Source: Stutzerimonas azotifigens (lineage in GTDB: Bacteria; Pseudomonadota; Gammaproteobacteria; Pseudomonadales; Pseudomonadaceae). From it: a stretch of 64,000 bases of DNA. The stretch covers positions 310,001-374,000 of the forward strand of contig NZ_JAAMRF010000004.1 of NCBI RefSeq assembly GCF_013522725.1. Reading direction: 5' to 3'. The notes beneath the pieces are model-generated. The model saw nothing but the letters and a program-made list of their open reading frames with translations. It was not told the origin of the DNA and ran no database searches. Position 1 is the first letter of the stretch. The number at the start of each line of letters is the position of its first letter. This document shows positions 9,449 through 19,950 of this stretch, in pieces. The translations under genes and the position numbers were made by a program.

Positions 9449-10860
9449 GAACGCTCCGCAAACAGCGCGCTGACGAAGGCCTGCGCCTCGAAGGTGCGTA
9501 GGTCGTCGATCCCCTCGCCGACACCGATGTAACGGATCGGTGTGCCGAACTGCTTGGCCAGGGCGAAGATGACGCCGCCCTTGGCGGTACCGTCCAGTTT
9601 TGTCAGCGCCAGACCGGTCAGCTCCACCGCCTGGTTGAACTGACGCGTCTGGTTGATCGCGTTCTGTCCGGTACCGGCGTCGAGCACCAGCAACACCTCA
9701 TGGGGCGCGGTCTCGTCGAGCTTGCCGATCACCCGACGGACCTTTTTCAGCTCCTCCATCAGGTTGTCCTTGGTGTGCAGACGTCCGGCGGTGTCGGCGA
9801 TCAGCACGTCGATGCCGCGCGCCTTGGCCGCCTGCACCGCATCGAAGATCACCGAGGCGGAGTCGGCACCCGTGTGCTGCGCGACTACCGAAATATTGTT
9901 GCGCTCGCCCCACACCTGCAACTGCTCGACGGCCGCCGCGCGGAAGGTATCGCCTGCCGCGAGCATGACCTTCTTGCCGTCGCGCTGCAGCTTCTTGGCC
10001 AGCTTGCCGATGGTGGTGGTCTTGCCGACGCCGTTCACGCCCACTACCAGAATCACATAGGGCCGTTTGGCCGAATCGATCTGCAGCGGCTGTTCGACCG
10101 GCGCGAGCAGCGCCGCCAGCTCTTCCTGCAGAGCCTTGTAGAGCGCGCCGCTGTCGGCCAGCTCCTTGCGCGCCACGCGACGGGTTAGGTTCTGGATGAT
10201 GGCGGTGGTGGCCTCGACGCCAACGTCGGCAGTCAGCAGCCGCGTTTCCAGCTCCTCGAGCAGATCGTCGTCGATCGCTTTCTTGCCGAGAAACAGGCTT
10301 GCCATGCCTTCACCAAGGCTGGCGCTGGTTTTCGACAGGCCCTGTTTGAGGCGCGCGAAGAAACCTGCCCGAGTGGGTTCGGGCTGCGCCGCCGGTACGG
10401 GCTCTGGCTCGCTGGGCAACGGTTCGCTCGGCGCGGGGGGTTCAACGACCTCGATTGGCGGCTCGGACGGCTCGGCAGGTGCGCTCGGCTCGCCGCCTTT
10501 GAACAGGCCGAAGAAACCCGAACGGGCTTCGGCTTCGGCCTTGACCGAGGGCACTGGCGTGACGGGCAGCTCGGGCTCTGGCTCGAAAACCGGTTCCGTC
10601 TCGGCTTGCGGCTCCGGCGCGGTTTCAGACTCGAGCGCAGGAAAACGCTCAGGCTCGGCCAGCGGGGTCGGCTCGGCCTGCAGGGACTCTTGCGGCTGAA
10701 CGTTGGCCGCCGGGGCATCGAGCTGCTCGCCGGAATCTTCCTGCGGCGTTTCGACAGGTTCTGCCGCGGGCGCCTCGGGCTTCTTGCGCAGCCAGCCGAA
10801 CAGGCCTTTCTTTTCGCCGGCCTCGGCCGGCGTCTTCTTGTCGTCGTTGGAACCAAACAT
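9445..10860 (-). CDS. ftsY: Signal recognition particle receptor FtsY
   Basis: FtsY receives SRP-ribosome complexes at the inner membrane for co-translational insertion. The 471-residue product starts MFGSNDDKKT and has a long acidic, Pro/Glu-rich A domain (about residues 20-160) typical of pseudomonads. The conserved NG GTPase follows, with G1 GVNGVGKTTT, G3 DTAGR and G4 TKLDG. An in-frame extension reaching 11055 is not protein-like and is rejected; the ATG at 10860 gives the family start. First gene of the ftsY-ftsE-ftsX(-rpoH) block. Confidence 0.97.
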   Translation of the reverse strand: MFGSNDDKKTPAEAGEKKGLFGWLRKKPEAPAAEPVETPQEDSGEQLDAPAANVQPQESLQAEPTPLAEPERFPALESETAPEPQAETEPVFEPEPELPVTPVPSVKAEAEARSGFFGLFKGGEPSAPAEPSEPPIEVVEPPAPSEPLPSEPEPVPAAQPEPTRAGFFARLKQGLSKTSASLGEGMASLFLGKKAIDDDLLEELETRLLTADVGVEATTAIIQNLTRRVARKELADSGALYKALQEELAALLAPVEQPLQIDSAKRPYVILVVGVNGVGKTTTIGKLAKKLQRDGKKVMLAAGDTFRAAAVEQLQVWGERNNISVVAQHTGADSASVIFDAVQAAKARGIDVLIADTAGRLHTKDNLMEELKKVRRVIGKLDETAPHEVLLVLDAGTGQNAINQTRQFNQAVELTGLALTKLDGTAKGGVIFALAKQFGTPIRYIGVGEGIDDLRTFEAQAFVSALFAERS

Positions 10861-11116
10861 GGAGAAGACTTTCTCAAAGGGCGAAACACCAGCAGGCGCG
10901 CTGCTGGCCAAATGGGGGGAATATCCTAGCACCTCACCGGGCGCCAGCGCTAAGCGCGCCTCGACCAGCGCGCCTGGTATGACGCCATCGGCGCCGGCAT
11001 GTTCCGGCGTCACCTCGCCGCAGCCCTTTGCCTGGTGCGCTCGCACCTTTACCATGACCGCGCATTTACGGAGCCCGCATCAGACGATGCGGCCTGCAAC
11101 CGAACGAGTCCTGTCT

Positions 11117-12469
11117 ATGACTTCGATGCTACGCCGTGCCGTGCTGTTGTTCGGCACACTCTGCCTGCCTTGCCTGGCAATCGCAGCCGATCCGCAACCG
11201 ACCCACGAGTTCTTCCTCGACAACGGTCTTAAAGTCATCGTGCGCGAGGACCATCGCGCGCCGGTGGTGGTTTCGCAGCTCTGGTACAAGGTCGGCTCCA
11301 GCTACGAAACACCAGGCCAGACCGGCCTCTCCCACGCCCTGGAGCACATGATGTTCAAGGGCAGTCGCAAGCTCGGTCCTGGCGAGGCGTCTCGAATACT
11401 GCGCGAACTCGGCGCTGAAGAGAATGCCTTCACCTCCGACGACTACACCGCCTATTACCAGGTACTGGCCCGGGACCGCCTGGCCGTCGCCTTCGAGCTG
11501 GAGGCCGACCGGCTGGCCAGCCTCAAGTTGCCGGCCGACGAGTTCGCCCGCGAGATAGAGGTGATCAAGGAGGAGCGTCGTCTGCGCACCGACGACAAGC
11601 CCAGTGCGCTGGCCTTCGAGCGATTCAAGGCCATGGCCTATCCGGCCAGCGGCTACCACACGCCCACCATCGGCTGGATGGACGACCTGAACCGGATGAC
11701 CGTCGAGGAGCTGCGCGCCTGGTACCAGACCTGGTACGCGCCGAACAACGCCACCCTGGTAGTGGTCGGCGATGTCACGGTGGAAGAGGTCCGCGGCCTG
11801 GCCGAGCGCTATTTCGGGCCGATCGAAAAACGTGCGGTGCCCATGGCCAAGGTGCCGCTGGAGCTCGACGAGCCGGGCGAACGGCGCCTGAAACTGCATG
11901 TCAGGACGCAACTGCCGAGCCTGATCATGGCGTTCAACGTACCGGGACTGGCCACGACCGAGAATCCGCGAGAGATCCACGCCCTGCGGCTGATCTCGGC
12001 GCTGCTCGACGGCGGCTATAGCGCGCGGCTGCCCTCGCGCCTGGAGCGCGGCGAAGAACTGGTCATCAGCGCCTCGGCCTGGTACAGCGCCTACCCGCGC
12101 GGCGACAGCTTGTTCGTACTCGGTGCCGCGCCGAACCTGCAGAAGCAGCGCACCCTGGAAGACGTCGAGGCCGGCCTGTGGCGAGAGCTGGAGCAGCTCA
12201 AGCAGACACCACCGTCGGCCGAAGAGCTCGAGCGCGTTCGCGCCCAGGTGATCGCCAGCCTGGTCTACGAGCGCGACTCGATCACCGAGCAGGCCACCAC
12301 CATCGGCCGACTGGAAACGGTCGGCCTCTCCTGGCGACTGATGGACGATGAGCTCAACGCGCTCGAAGCCGTCACTCCCGAGGACATCCAGCAGGCCGCG
12401 CGGACCTATTTCACCCGCTCGCGCCTGAGCGTCGCCCACGTTCTGCCCGAGGAATCCCGCGATGAGTAA
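11117..12469 (+). CDS. M16 family zinc metallopeptidase, catalytic subunit
   Basis: This is a pitrilysin-family (M16B) peptidase. The 450-residue product has a signal peptide (residues 1-24, ending AIAA), so it is periplasmic. The inverted zinc motif H-A-L-E-H is at residues 73-77, with a downstream Glu in EVIKEERR as the expected third ligand region. The gene is divergent from ftsY and overlaps the next M16 gene by eight bases, forming the catalytic/non-catalytic pair conserved in Pseudomonas. The chosen ATG at 11117 places the signal peptide at the N terminus; the ATG at 11126 is an alternative. The physiological substrate is unknown. Confidence 0.92.
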   Translation: MTSMLRRAVLLFGTLCLPCLAIAADPQPTHEFFLDNGLKVIVREDHRAPVVVSQLWYKVGSSYETPGQTGLSHALEHMMFKGSRKLGPGEASRILRELGAEENAFTSDDYTAYYQVLARDRLAVAFELEADRLASLKLPADEFAREIEVIKEERRLRTDDKPSALAFERFKAMAYPASGYHTPTIGWMDDLNRMTVEELRAWYQTWYAPNNATLVVVGDVTVEEVRGLAERYFGPIEKRAVPMAKVPLELDEPGERRLKLHVRTQLPSLIMAFNVPGLATTENPREIHALRLISALLDGGYSARLPSRLERGEELVISASAWYSAYPRGDSLFVLGAAPNLQKQRTLEDVEAGLWRELEQLKQTPPSAEELERVRAQVIASLVYERDSITEQATTIGRLETVGLSWRLMDDELNALEAVTPEDIQQAARTYFTRSRLSVAHVLPEESRDE

Positions 12470-13988
12470 GCGCCATTTGCGCCACGGGCTGTCCGGCCTG
12501 TTGCTGCTGATCCTGGTCGGGCTGCTCGCCTGGAGCGTGAATCGTCCGGCCCACGCACCGGCCGAAACACCCGCAGAACCACAGACCGGTGTCGAGACGC
12601 CTGCCCCAGCCGACGAGTCGGCCGTGGAGCAGATACCCCTGGAATCACTCGCCGAGCTTGGCGATCAGCCGCTAGCCCGACGCTCGCTGGACATCCAGAG
12701 CTGGCAGACCGCCGAGGGCGCCAAGGTGCTGTTCGTTCAGGCCTCGGAGTTGCCGATGTTCGACCTGCGCCTGACCTTCGCTGCCGGCAGCAGCCAGGAC
12801 GGCGACACACCCGGCCTGGCCCTGCTGACCAATGCGATGCTCAACGAGGGTATCGAAGGCAAGGACGTCACCGCGATTGCCGAAGGCTTCGAAGGGCTCG
12901 GCGCCGACTTCGGCAACGGTTCCTATCGCGACATGGCCGTGGCCAGCCTGCGCAGCCTGAGCGAGGCCGACAAACGCAACGCGGCGTTGGAGCTGTTCAG
13001 CCAGGTGGTCGGCCATCCGACCTTTCCGGAAGGCTCGCTGCTGCGCATCAAGAACCAGTTGATGGCCGGCTTCGAGTTGCAGAAGCAGAACCCCGGCAAG
13101 CTGGCGAGCCTGGAGCTGTTCACTCAACTCTACGGCGACCATCCCTACGGTCATCCCAGCGAAGGCACCGCCGAATCGATTCCCGGCATCAGCCGCGAGC
13201 AGCTGCAGCGCTTCCATGCACGCGCCTATGCCGCCGGCAACGCGGTGATCGCACTGGTCGGAGACCTCAGTCGCGAAGAGGCCGAGGCGGTCGCTGCGCG
13301 CGTATCGAGCAGTCTGCCCACTGGCAGTGCGCTGGCGGCAACGCCTGTGCCTGCAGCGCCTGAGCCTGGCACTCACCATATCGAATTCCCGTCCAACCAG
13401 ACCCACCTGCTACTGGCCCAGCTCGGCATCGAGCGCGACGACCCGGACTACGCAGCCCTCTACCTGGGCAACCAGATCCTTGGCGGCGGCGGTTTCGGCA
13501 CCCGCCTGATGGAGGAAGTACGTGAAAAACGCGGCCTGACCTATGGCATCTATTCAGGCTTCAGCCCGATGCGCAGTAACGGCCCGTTCATGATCAGCCT
13601 GCAGACCCGCGCGGAGCTCGCTCAGGGGTCGCTGGAGCTGGTCCAACGCCTGGTACGCGAGTTCCTCGCCGATGGTCCTAGCCAGGCCGAGATCGAGCGC
13701 AGCAAGCGCGAGATCGCCGGCAGCTTCCCGCTGTCGACCGCGAGCAATGCCGACATCGTCGGCCAGTTGGGCAGCATCGGCTTCTACGACCTGCCACTGA
13801 CCTACCTCGAGGACTTCATGCAACAGGTCCAGGAGGTCACGGTCGAACAAGTCAGGGAAGCGATGAACAAGCATCTGCAGGCTGACGGCTTCGTCATCGT
13901 CACCGCAGGTCCCAGCGTCGAGCAGAAGGAACTGCCACCGCCCAGCGACCAACCCATCGAACAGCCCAGCGGCGTTCCGGAGCATTGA
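12462..13988 (+). CDS. M16 family peptidase-like protein, non-catalytic partner
   Basis: The 508-residue second member of the M16 pair has an N-terminal hydrophobic anchor or signal (about residues 10-25) and a Pro/Glu-rich linker. Two M16 domains follow. Where the zinc motif should be, the sequence reads LALLTNAMLNEG, with no His residues, so it is presumably inactive. The R/Y region of the C-terminal M16 domain (EKRGLTYGIYSGF) is kept. By analogy with heterodimeric M16 enzymes, it probably forms the substrate-holding half with the preceding gene product. Confidence 0.9.
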   Translation: MSKRHLRHGLSGLLLLILVGLLAWSVNRPAHAPAETPAEPQTGVETPAPADESAVEQIPLESLAELGDQPLARRSLDIQSWQTAEGAKVLFVQASELPMFDLRLTFAAGSSQDGDTPGLALLTNAMLNEGIEGKDVTAIAEGFEGLGADFGNGSYRDMAVASLRSLSEADKRNAALELFSQVVGHPTFPEGSLLRIKNQLMAGFELQKQNPGKLASLELFTQLYGDHPYGHPSEGTAESIPGISREQLQRFHARAYAAGNAVIALVGDLSREEAEAVAARVSSSLPTGSALAATPVPAAPEPGTHHIEFPSNQTHLLLAQLGIERDDPDYAALYLGNQILGGGGFGTRLMEEVREKRGLTYGIYSGFSPMRSNGPFMISLQTRAELAQGSLELVQRLVREFLADGPSQAEIERSKREIAGSFPLSTASNADIVGQLGSIGFYDLPLTYLEDFMQQVQEVTVEQVREAMNKHLQADGFVIVTAGPSVEQKELPPPSDQPIEQPSGVPEH

Positions 13989-14584
13989 TGGCGACTCCAC
14001 CGATCCGGCCTAATGCCCGTGGTGGCCAAGGCCAGCTACGCATCATCGGCGGCGAATGGCGCAGCCGCCGCTTCTCCTTTCCGGACGCTGAAGGCCTGCG
14101 CCCGACGCCCGATCGGGTGCGCGAGACGCTGTTCAACTGGCTGGCGCCCTACCTCTCCGGCGCGCGTGTGTTCGACCTGTTCACCGGCAGCGGCGCGCTC
14201 TATCTCGAAGCCCTCTCCCGCGGCGCCGGCATGGCCCTGGCGCTGGACGTCAACGCCAACGCCATCGCCAGCTTGCGCAAACACCTGGATACACTCAGCT
14301 GCGGCAACGGCCAGCTGCTGCAGAGCGATGCCCTGCGCTACCTGGAAACCCAGCACGCAACGCCGTTCGACCTGGTCTTCCTCGACCCGCCGTTCAACAA
14401 GAACCTGCTGCTGCCGACGTGCCAGCTGCTCGAAGACAAGGGCTGGCTGGCCGATCACGCCTGGATCTACACCGAAAGCGAGGCGCCTGCCTCGAGCCTC
14501 GGCATGCCGGGCAACTGGCGACTGCACCGGGAAAAGCAGGCCGGCCAGGTGTACTACTCGCTCTGGGAACGATCCGTACCCTGA
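13988..14584 (+). CDS. rsmD: 16S rRNA (guanine966-N2)-methyltransferase RsmD
   Basis: This SAM-dependent enzyme modifies G966 of 16S rRNA in the assembled small subunit. The 198-residue length is normal. The SAM site is VFDLFTGSGALYLEALSRGA (about 61-80), and the catalytic N6/N2-methylase signature DPPF is at residues 133-136. The ATG at 13988 overlaps the stop of the M16 gene (TGATG), indicating translational coupling. Neighbours match the standard Pseudomonas order. Confidence 0.96.
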   Translation: MATPPIRPNARGGQGQLRIIGGEWRSRRFSFPDAEGLRPTPDRVRETLFNWLAPYLSGARVFDLFTGSGALYLEALSRGAGMALALDVNANAIASLRKHLDTLSCGNGQLLQSDALRYLETQHATPFDLVFLDPPFNKNLLLPTCQLLEDKGWLADHAWIYTESEAPASSLGMPGNWRLHREKQAGQVYYSLWERSVP

Positions 14585-14628
14585 GCCGCGGTCCGGCCTG
14601 CCCACGCCTTTGCGTAACGGAGCTTCTT

Positions 14629-15657
14629 GTGACACTGGCACTCGACATCGATCCCACGCGCGACGCCGACGAGCCCTTCGAGCCGGCCTGGTGGCTGCCG
14701 GGCCCGCACCTGCAGACCTTGTGGAATCCGTTCTTTCGCAAAGCCCCCACGCTCGGGCGTCGACGCGAGCGGTTGTGGCTGGCCGATGGCGACTTCATCG
14801 ACCTCGACTGGCATGGGCCGCACGAGGCCGAATCGCCACTGGTCCTGGTGCTCCACGGGCTGACCGGCTCGTCCAGCTCGCACTATGTATTGGGGCTGCA
14901 GCAGCGTCTGGCGGCGATGCGCTGGTCCAGCGTGGCGATCAACTGGCGCGGCTGCTCCGGCGAGCCGAACCTGCTGCCGCGCGCCTACCACTCAGGCGCC
15001 AGCGACGACCTGGCCGAAGTCATCGCCCACGTGCAAGCGGCCCGTCCACTGGCGCCGTTGCAGGCAGTGGGCTATTCGCTGGGCGGAAACATCCTGCTCA
15101 AGTACCTGGGCGAAACGGGCGAGCAGTGTCCATTGCAACGCGCCGTCGCCGTCTCGGTGCCCTATCGCCTCGACCAGTGCGCCGATCGCATCAAGGTCGG
15201 TTTCTCCAGGGTGTACCAGGCGCACTTCATTCGCGAGCTGGTCGCCTACGTGAAGAACAAGCAGCGCCTGTTCGTTCACCACGGCCATGCCGACCGTCTG
15301 GCCACACTGGAGGGCCTCGGCTCGCTGAGTGGAATGCGCACCTTCTGGGATTTCGATGGCCGGGTCACCGCCCCGCTGCACGGTTTCGCCGATGCTCAGG
15401 ACTACTACCGTCAAGCCTCGAGCCGCTACTACCTGGACCGGATCCGCGTACCGACGCTTCTGATCCAGTCCGCGGATGACCCCTTCGTGTTCCGCCACAG
15501 CGTGCCCGAACCCGAGGAGCTGTCGCCCTGCACGACGCTGGAACTGCACGACAAAGGCGGACATGTCGGCTTCGTCGAAGGCAGCCCCCTCCACCCCCGC
15601 TATTACCTGGAGCGGCGCATTCCCGGCTGGCTTGCAGCAGGCCGTGGGTTCCGGTAG
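14629..15657 (+). CDS. YheT-type alpha/beta hydrolase
   Basis: This 342-residue hydrolase belongs to the YheT/ABHD1 family. Signature features are the oxyanion region LVLHGLTGSSSSHY and NWRGCSGEPN. The nucleophile elbow is GYSLGGN (S150), and the C-terminal GGHVGF contains the catalytic His. The start is a GTG at 14629 with a GGAG site seven bases upstream; no ATG is available in the right place. Substrate is unknown; esterase activity is expected from the family. It lies 44 bases after rsmD, probably in the same transcript. Confidence 0.9.
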   Translation: MTLALDIDPTRDADEPFEPAWWLPGPHLQTLWNPFFRKAPTLGRRRERLWLADGDFIDLDWHGPHEAESPLVLVLHGLTGSSSSHYVLGLQQRLAAMRWSSVAINWRGCSGEPNLLPRAYHSGASDDLAEVIAHVQAARPLAPLQAVGYSLGGNILLKYLGETGEQCPLQRAVAVSVPYRLDQCADRIKVGFSRVYQAHFIRELVAYVKNKQRLFVHHGHADRLATLEGLGSLSGMRTFWDFDGRVTAPLHGFADAQDYYRQASSRYYLDRIRVPTLLIQSADDPFVFRHSVPEPEELSPCTTLELHDKGGHVGFVEGSPLHPRYYLERRIPGWLAAGRGFR

Positions 15658-15737
15658 TTCCAGCTCTGGGCAGCATCGGCTCGTCCCAGATAAACGCCTG
15701 CGATGCAGAGAGCCGCGCGGCCATTGTCGCGAACTGA

Positions 15738-16740
<1,003 letters not shown>

Positions 16741-16743
16741 TCA

Positions 16744-18453
16744 ATGCCCCTGCCGGTGGCTCGCTCCGCTCGGCAGTGGCTGTTCGGCCTGTGCATCGCC
16801 TCGCTGGCGCTGGCAGCCGCTGCGCAGAGCCAGGCGCCCGGCCAGGGCGCAATCGCCACGCCCCACCCGCTGGCGAGCGAGGTGGGCCAGCGAATTCTCC
16901 AGGCGGGCGGCAACGCCTTCGACGCGGCCGTGGCGATCAGCGCCGCGCTCGCGGTGGTGGAGCCCTACGGCTCAGGCGTTGGCGGTGGCGGCTTCTTTCT
17001 GCTGCGTGAGGCCGGGCAGCCGACGCGTTACCGGTTCCTCGACGCCCGTGAACGGGCGCCTCTAGCCGCTACCGCCGACCTCTACGTACGCGACGGCAAG
17101 GCCCAGCGCGACCTCTCGCTCAACGGCCCGCTGGCGGCGGCGATCCCCGGAACGCCTGCCGCCTGGGACGATCTGGCGACCCACTATGGTCGCTTGCCAC
17201 TGGCCGCCACCCTGGCACCGGCAATCGAGCTGGCCCGCGAAGGCTTCAAGGTCGATGCCGTGTACCGCGAACGTGCCGGATGGCGGCTTTCCGCACTACG
17301 GGACGATCCGGAGAGCGCACGGCTCTTTCTCGTCAAGGGGGAGTTGCCTACCGAGGGGCATCAGCTGCGCCAGCCGGAGCTGGCCGAGACCCTCGAAGGG
17401 CTGGCCACACATGGCCGCGACAGCTTCTACCGTGGTCCATTGGCAGAGAAACTGGTCGCCGGGGTGCGTGCGGCTGGAGGGATCTGGTCCGAGCAGGACC
17501 TTTCCGACTATCGCAGCGTGGAGCGCGAACCATTGCGCGTTGATCTTGCCGAGGGTCGCGAGCTGATCAGCGCGCCACCGCCGTCGGCCGGAGGTGTGGC
17601 CCTCGCCCAGAGCCTGGGCATCCTCGAGCGGCTCGACTGGCAGGCGACGCAGCCACCGCTGCGCCCGCACCTGGTCATCGAGGCGCTGCGCCGTGCCTAC
17701 CGCGACCGAGGCCTGCTCGGCGATCCGGACTTCACCGACAACCCGCTGCAGCAACTGCTCGCGCCGGCCTATCTGGACCGCCTTGCAGAAGAGATCGACC
17801 CGCAACGCGCCACGCCCAGCGTCGACCTGCCGCCCGCACCGGCCTGGCGCGAGGGCGAGAACACCACCCACTTCGCCGTCATCGATGCCGAGGGCAATGC
17901 GGTCGCCGCCACCCTGTCGCTGAACTTCATGTTCGGCGCCGCCTTCACGGTGCCCGGGACCGGTGTGCTGCTGAACAACGAGATGGACGACTTCGCTGCC
18001 GATCTGTCGGGCAGCAATGCCTATGGCCTGGCCGCCAGCCAGGTCAACGCCATCGCCGGCGGAAAGCGCCCCTTGTCGAGCATGAGCCCGACCTTCATCG
18101 AAGGGCCGTCGGACTTCGCGACATTCGGTACACCAGGCGGCAGCCGTATCCCGAGCATGGTGCTGCTCTCGGCACTGTCGCACCTGAGCGCAGAGCCGGC
18201 CGACGCCTGGGCGGCCACGCCGCGTTATCACCACCAGTACCTGCCGGATGTCGTCGAATACGAAGTCGGGGCGTTCGATGCCGGGCAGATAAACGCGCTC
18301 GAAGCGCTGGGCCACCGGCTCAAACCGATGGAACGCGCCTACGGCAATCAGCAGGTCCTGCACTGGGACAAGCGCTCCGGCCGCCTCGACGCCGCCAGTG
18401 ATCCACGAGGTGTCGGGCGCTCGCTGCTCGTGCCGATCGTGCCCCCGCGCTGA
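16744..18453 (+). CDS. ggt: Gamma-glutamyltransferase (glutathione hydrolase)
   Basis: This periplasmic Ntn-hydrolase cleaves and transfers gamma-glutamyl groups from glutathione and related compounds. The 569-residue precursor has a signal peptide (about 1-27). Self-processing is expected before the nucleophile Thr in NTTHFAV (T374), giving large and small subunits. Glycine-rich PGTGVLLNNEMDDF and the late GTPGGSRIPSM substrate-binding region are present. It starts three bases after the ferredoxin stop, so it is probably in the same operon, and it converges on rlmJ with only six bases between stops. Confidence 0.95.
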   Translation: MPLPVARSARQWLFGLCIASLALAAAAQSQAPGQGAIATPHPLASEVGQRILQAGGNAFDAAVAISAALAVVEPYGSGVGGGGFFLLREAGQPTRYRFLDARERAPLAATADLYVRDGKAQRDLSLNGPLAAAIPGTPAAWDDLATHYGRLPLAATLAPAIELAREGFKVDAVYRERAGWRLSALRDDPESARLFLVKGELPTEGHQLRQPELAETLEGLATHGRDSFYRGPLAEKLVAGVRAAGGIWSEQDLSDYRSVEREPLRVDLAEGRELISAPPPSAGGVALAQSLGILERLDWQATQPPLRPHLVIEALRRAYRDRGLLGDPDFTDNPLQQLLAPAYLDRLAEEIDPQRATPSVDLPPAPAWREGENTTHFAVIDAEGNAVAATLSLNFMFGAAFTVPGTGVLLNNEMDDFAADLSGSNAYGLAASQVNAIAGGKRPLSSMSPTFIEGPSDFATFGTPGGSRIPSMVLLSALSHLSAEPADAWAATPRYHHQYLPDVVEYEVGAFDAGQINALEALGHRLKPMERAYGNQQVLHWDKRSGRLDAASDPRGVGRSLLVPIVPPR

Positions 18454-18459
18454 CCGGCG

Positions 18460-19305
18460 TTACTTCGAGCCTTCCTCGATCAGCCAGTCCAGCCGCCAGC
18501 CGCCTTCGCTTTGCGCCAGTTGGGCGGCCAGCCAGGGCAACACCTCGCGCAGCTGCTCTTCGAGGCCCCAGGGTGGATTGGCGATCGCCAACCCCGAGCC
18601 ATTGAGGCGGCTGGCATCGTCGGTCGGATGCACATGGAGTTCGGCCCGCAACAACTTCGGCGCGCCGCTTCTTGCGAGATCCTGGTAGAAACGGCGCAAC
18701 TGGCGCTCATCCTTGATCGGGTACCAGATCACCCCGACCGTCTGGCGCATGCGCCCGAGCGCGTCCTTGAGCGCCTCCACGCAGCGGCTCAGCTCGTCGG
18801 CCTGCTCGAAGGGCGGGTCGATCAGCAACACCACACGCTTCTCGGCGGTCGGCATCAGCGCCCGCGGCACGTGCCAGCCCTCGCCCAGATGCACGGCCAC
18901 ACGCCGGTCGCCGGCCATGTTGTCCTTCAGCAGACGACCGTCTTGGGGATGCTTTTCGTTGAGTTGCAGACGGTCCTGATCGCGGCTCAGCCGGCGTGCC
19001 AGTTCGGGCGAGCCGGGGTAGTAGCGCAGCTGGCCATCGGGGTTGAGCGCCCTGACCACGTCCAGATAAGGGGCCAGGGCCGCCGGGACGTCTTCCCTGC
19101 CCCAGATCCGGCCGACGCCCTGCTGCCATTCGCCGGTACGGCTTGCCTGATCACCCGAGAGGTCGTAGAGACCGACCCCAGCATGGCTGTCCAGATACGC
19201 CAGCGGCGCGTCCTTGCGACCGAGCAGGGCGAACAGCTGGCTGAGCACGAGATGCTTGAAGACGTCGGCATGGTTGCCGGCATGAAAGGCGTGGCGGTAG
19301 TTCAT
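18460..19305 (-). CDS. rlmJ: 23S rRNA (adenine2030-N6)-methyltransferase RlmJ
   Basis: This 281-residue SAM-dependent enzyme methylates A2030 of 23S rRNA. The family start MNYRHAFHAGNHADVFKH is unmistakable. The catalytic tetrapeptide is DPPF (in LLIDPPFEQADEL), in place of the commoner DPPY, and the C terminus retains NPPWGLEEQL. The gene sits between the core ggt end and the carotenoid island and is divergent from crtZ. The 123-base spacer to crtZ includes an inverted repeat, GGCGAC-N11-GTCGCC (19384-19406), of unknown meaning. Confidence 0.95.
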   Translation of the reverse strand: MNYRHAFHAGNHADVFKHLVLSQLFALLGRKDAPLAYLDSHAGVGLYDLSGDQASRTGEWQQGVGRIWGREDVPAALAPYLDVVRALNPDGQLRYYPGSPELARRLSRDQDRLQLNEKHPQDGRLLKDNMAGDRRVAVHLGEGWHVPRALMPTAEKRVVLLIDPPFEQADELSRCVEALKDALGRMRQTVGVIWYPIKDERQLRRFYQDLARSGAPKLLRAELHVHPTDDASRLNGSGLAIANPPWGLEEQLREVLPWLAAQLAQSEGGWRLDWLIEEGSK

Positions 19306-19428
19306 CGAAGGCTCCTGGCAAGCCGGACATTGTAGCGCCAGCCATGGACGCGGTCAGGCGTCGCGCGGCGCTCAACAGGCCGAGGCGACGGGCGTAGACT
19401 GTCGCCCAACGGTTCGAAGGTTCTCGCC

Positions 19429-19950
19429 ATGACGCTACTGATCAACTCGCTGGTGTTTCTCGCTACCCTCGCCGGGATGGAGCTGTTCGCTTGGTGGGCG
19501 CACAAGTACGTGATGCACGGCTGGGGCTGGGGCTGGCACCGCTCCCACCATGAGCCACGTACAGGCTGGTTCGAGAAGAACGATCTTTTCGCCGTGGTGT
19601 TCGCCGCAGTCGCGGTCGTTCTGATCGCGCTGGGCACCGCAGGCTACAGCCCGCTCGAATGGGTGGGCGCCGGGATGACAGCTTACGGATTCTTTTATTT
19701 CGTCGCCCACGACGGTCTGGTGCATCATCGCTGGCCGCTGCGCTACGTGCCGCGCAACGGCTACCTCAAGCGGCTCTATCAGGCGCACCGGCTGCATCAT
19801 GCGGTCGAGGGCAAAGATCGCTGCGTGTCGTTCGGCTTTCTTTACGCCCCGCCGGTGGCCGTGCTTCGCCAGCGGTTGCGCGAGCTGCACGGCAGGCGGC
19901 TGCGCCGGGCTAGCGAGGCCGAGTCCACAGACCGGCAGGACGCGGCCTGA
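19429..19950 (+). CDS. crtZ: Beta-carotene 3-hydroxylase CrtZ
   Basis: CrtZ is a membrane di-iron hydroxylase that converts beta-carotene to zeaxanthin by 3- and 3'-hydroxylation. The 173-residue protein has the histidine boxes HKYVMHG, HRSHH, HDGLVHH and HRLHH spread over four membrane segments. As in Pantoea carotenoid clusters, it is on the strand opposite to crtB and convergent with it. The two 3' ends overlap by 41 bases (19910-19950). It must have its own promoter in the spacer after rlmJ. Confidence 0.95.
   Translation: MTLLINSLVFLATLAGMELFAWWAHKYVMHGWGWGWHRSHHEPRTGWFEKNDLFAVVFAAVAVVLIALGTAGYSPLEWVGAGMTAYGFFYFVAHDGLVHHRWPLRYVPRNGYLKRLYQAHRLHHAVEGKDRCVSFGFLYAPPVAVLRQRLRELHGRRLRRASEAESTDRQDAA

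Noticed and set aside
10703-11116. N-terminal extension of the M16 peptidase across the ftsY start
   Set aside because: It would bury the signal peptide 138 residues inside the protein and overlap ftsY extensively.
11129-12439. 436-codon open frame antisense to the M16 peptidase
   Set aside because: Mirror of a strongly supported gene, with no ribosome site or homology-like motif.
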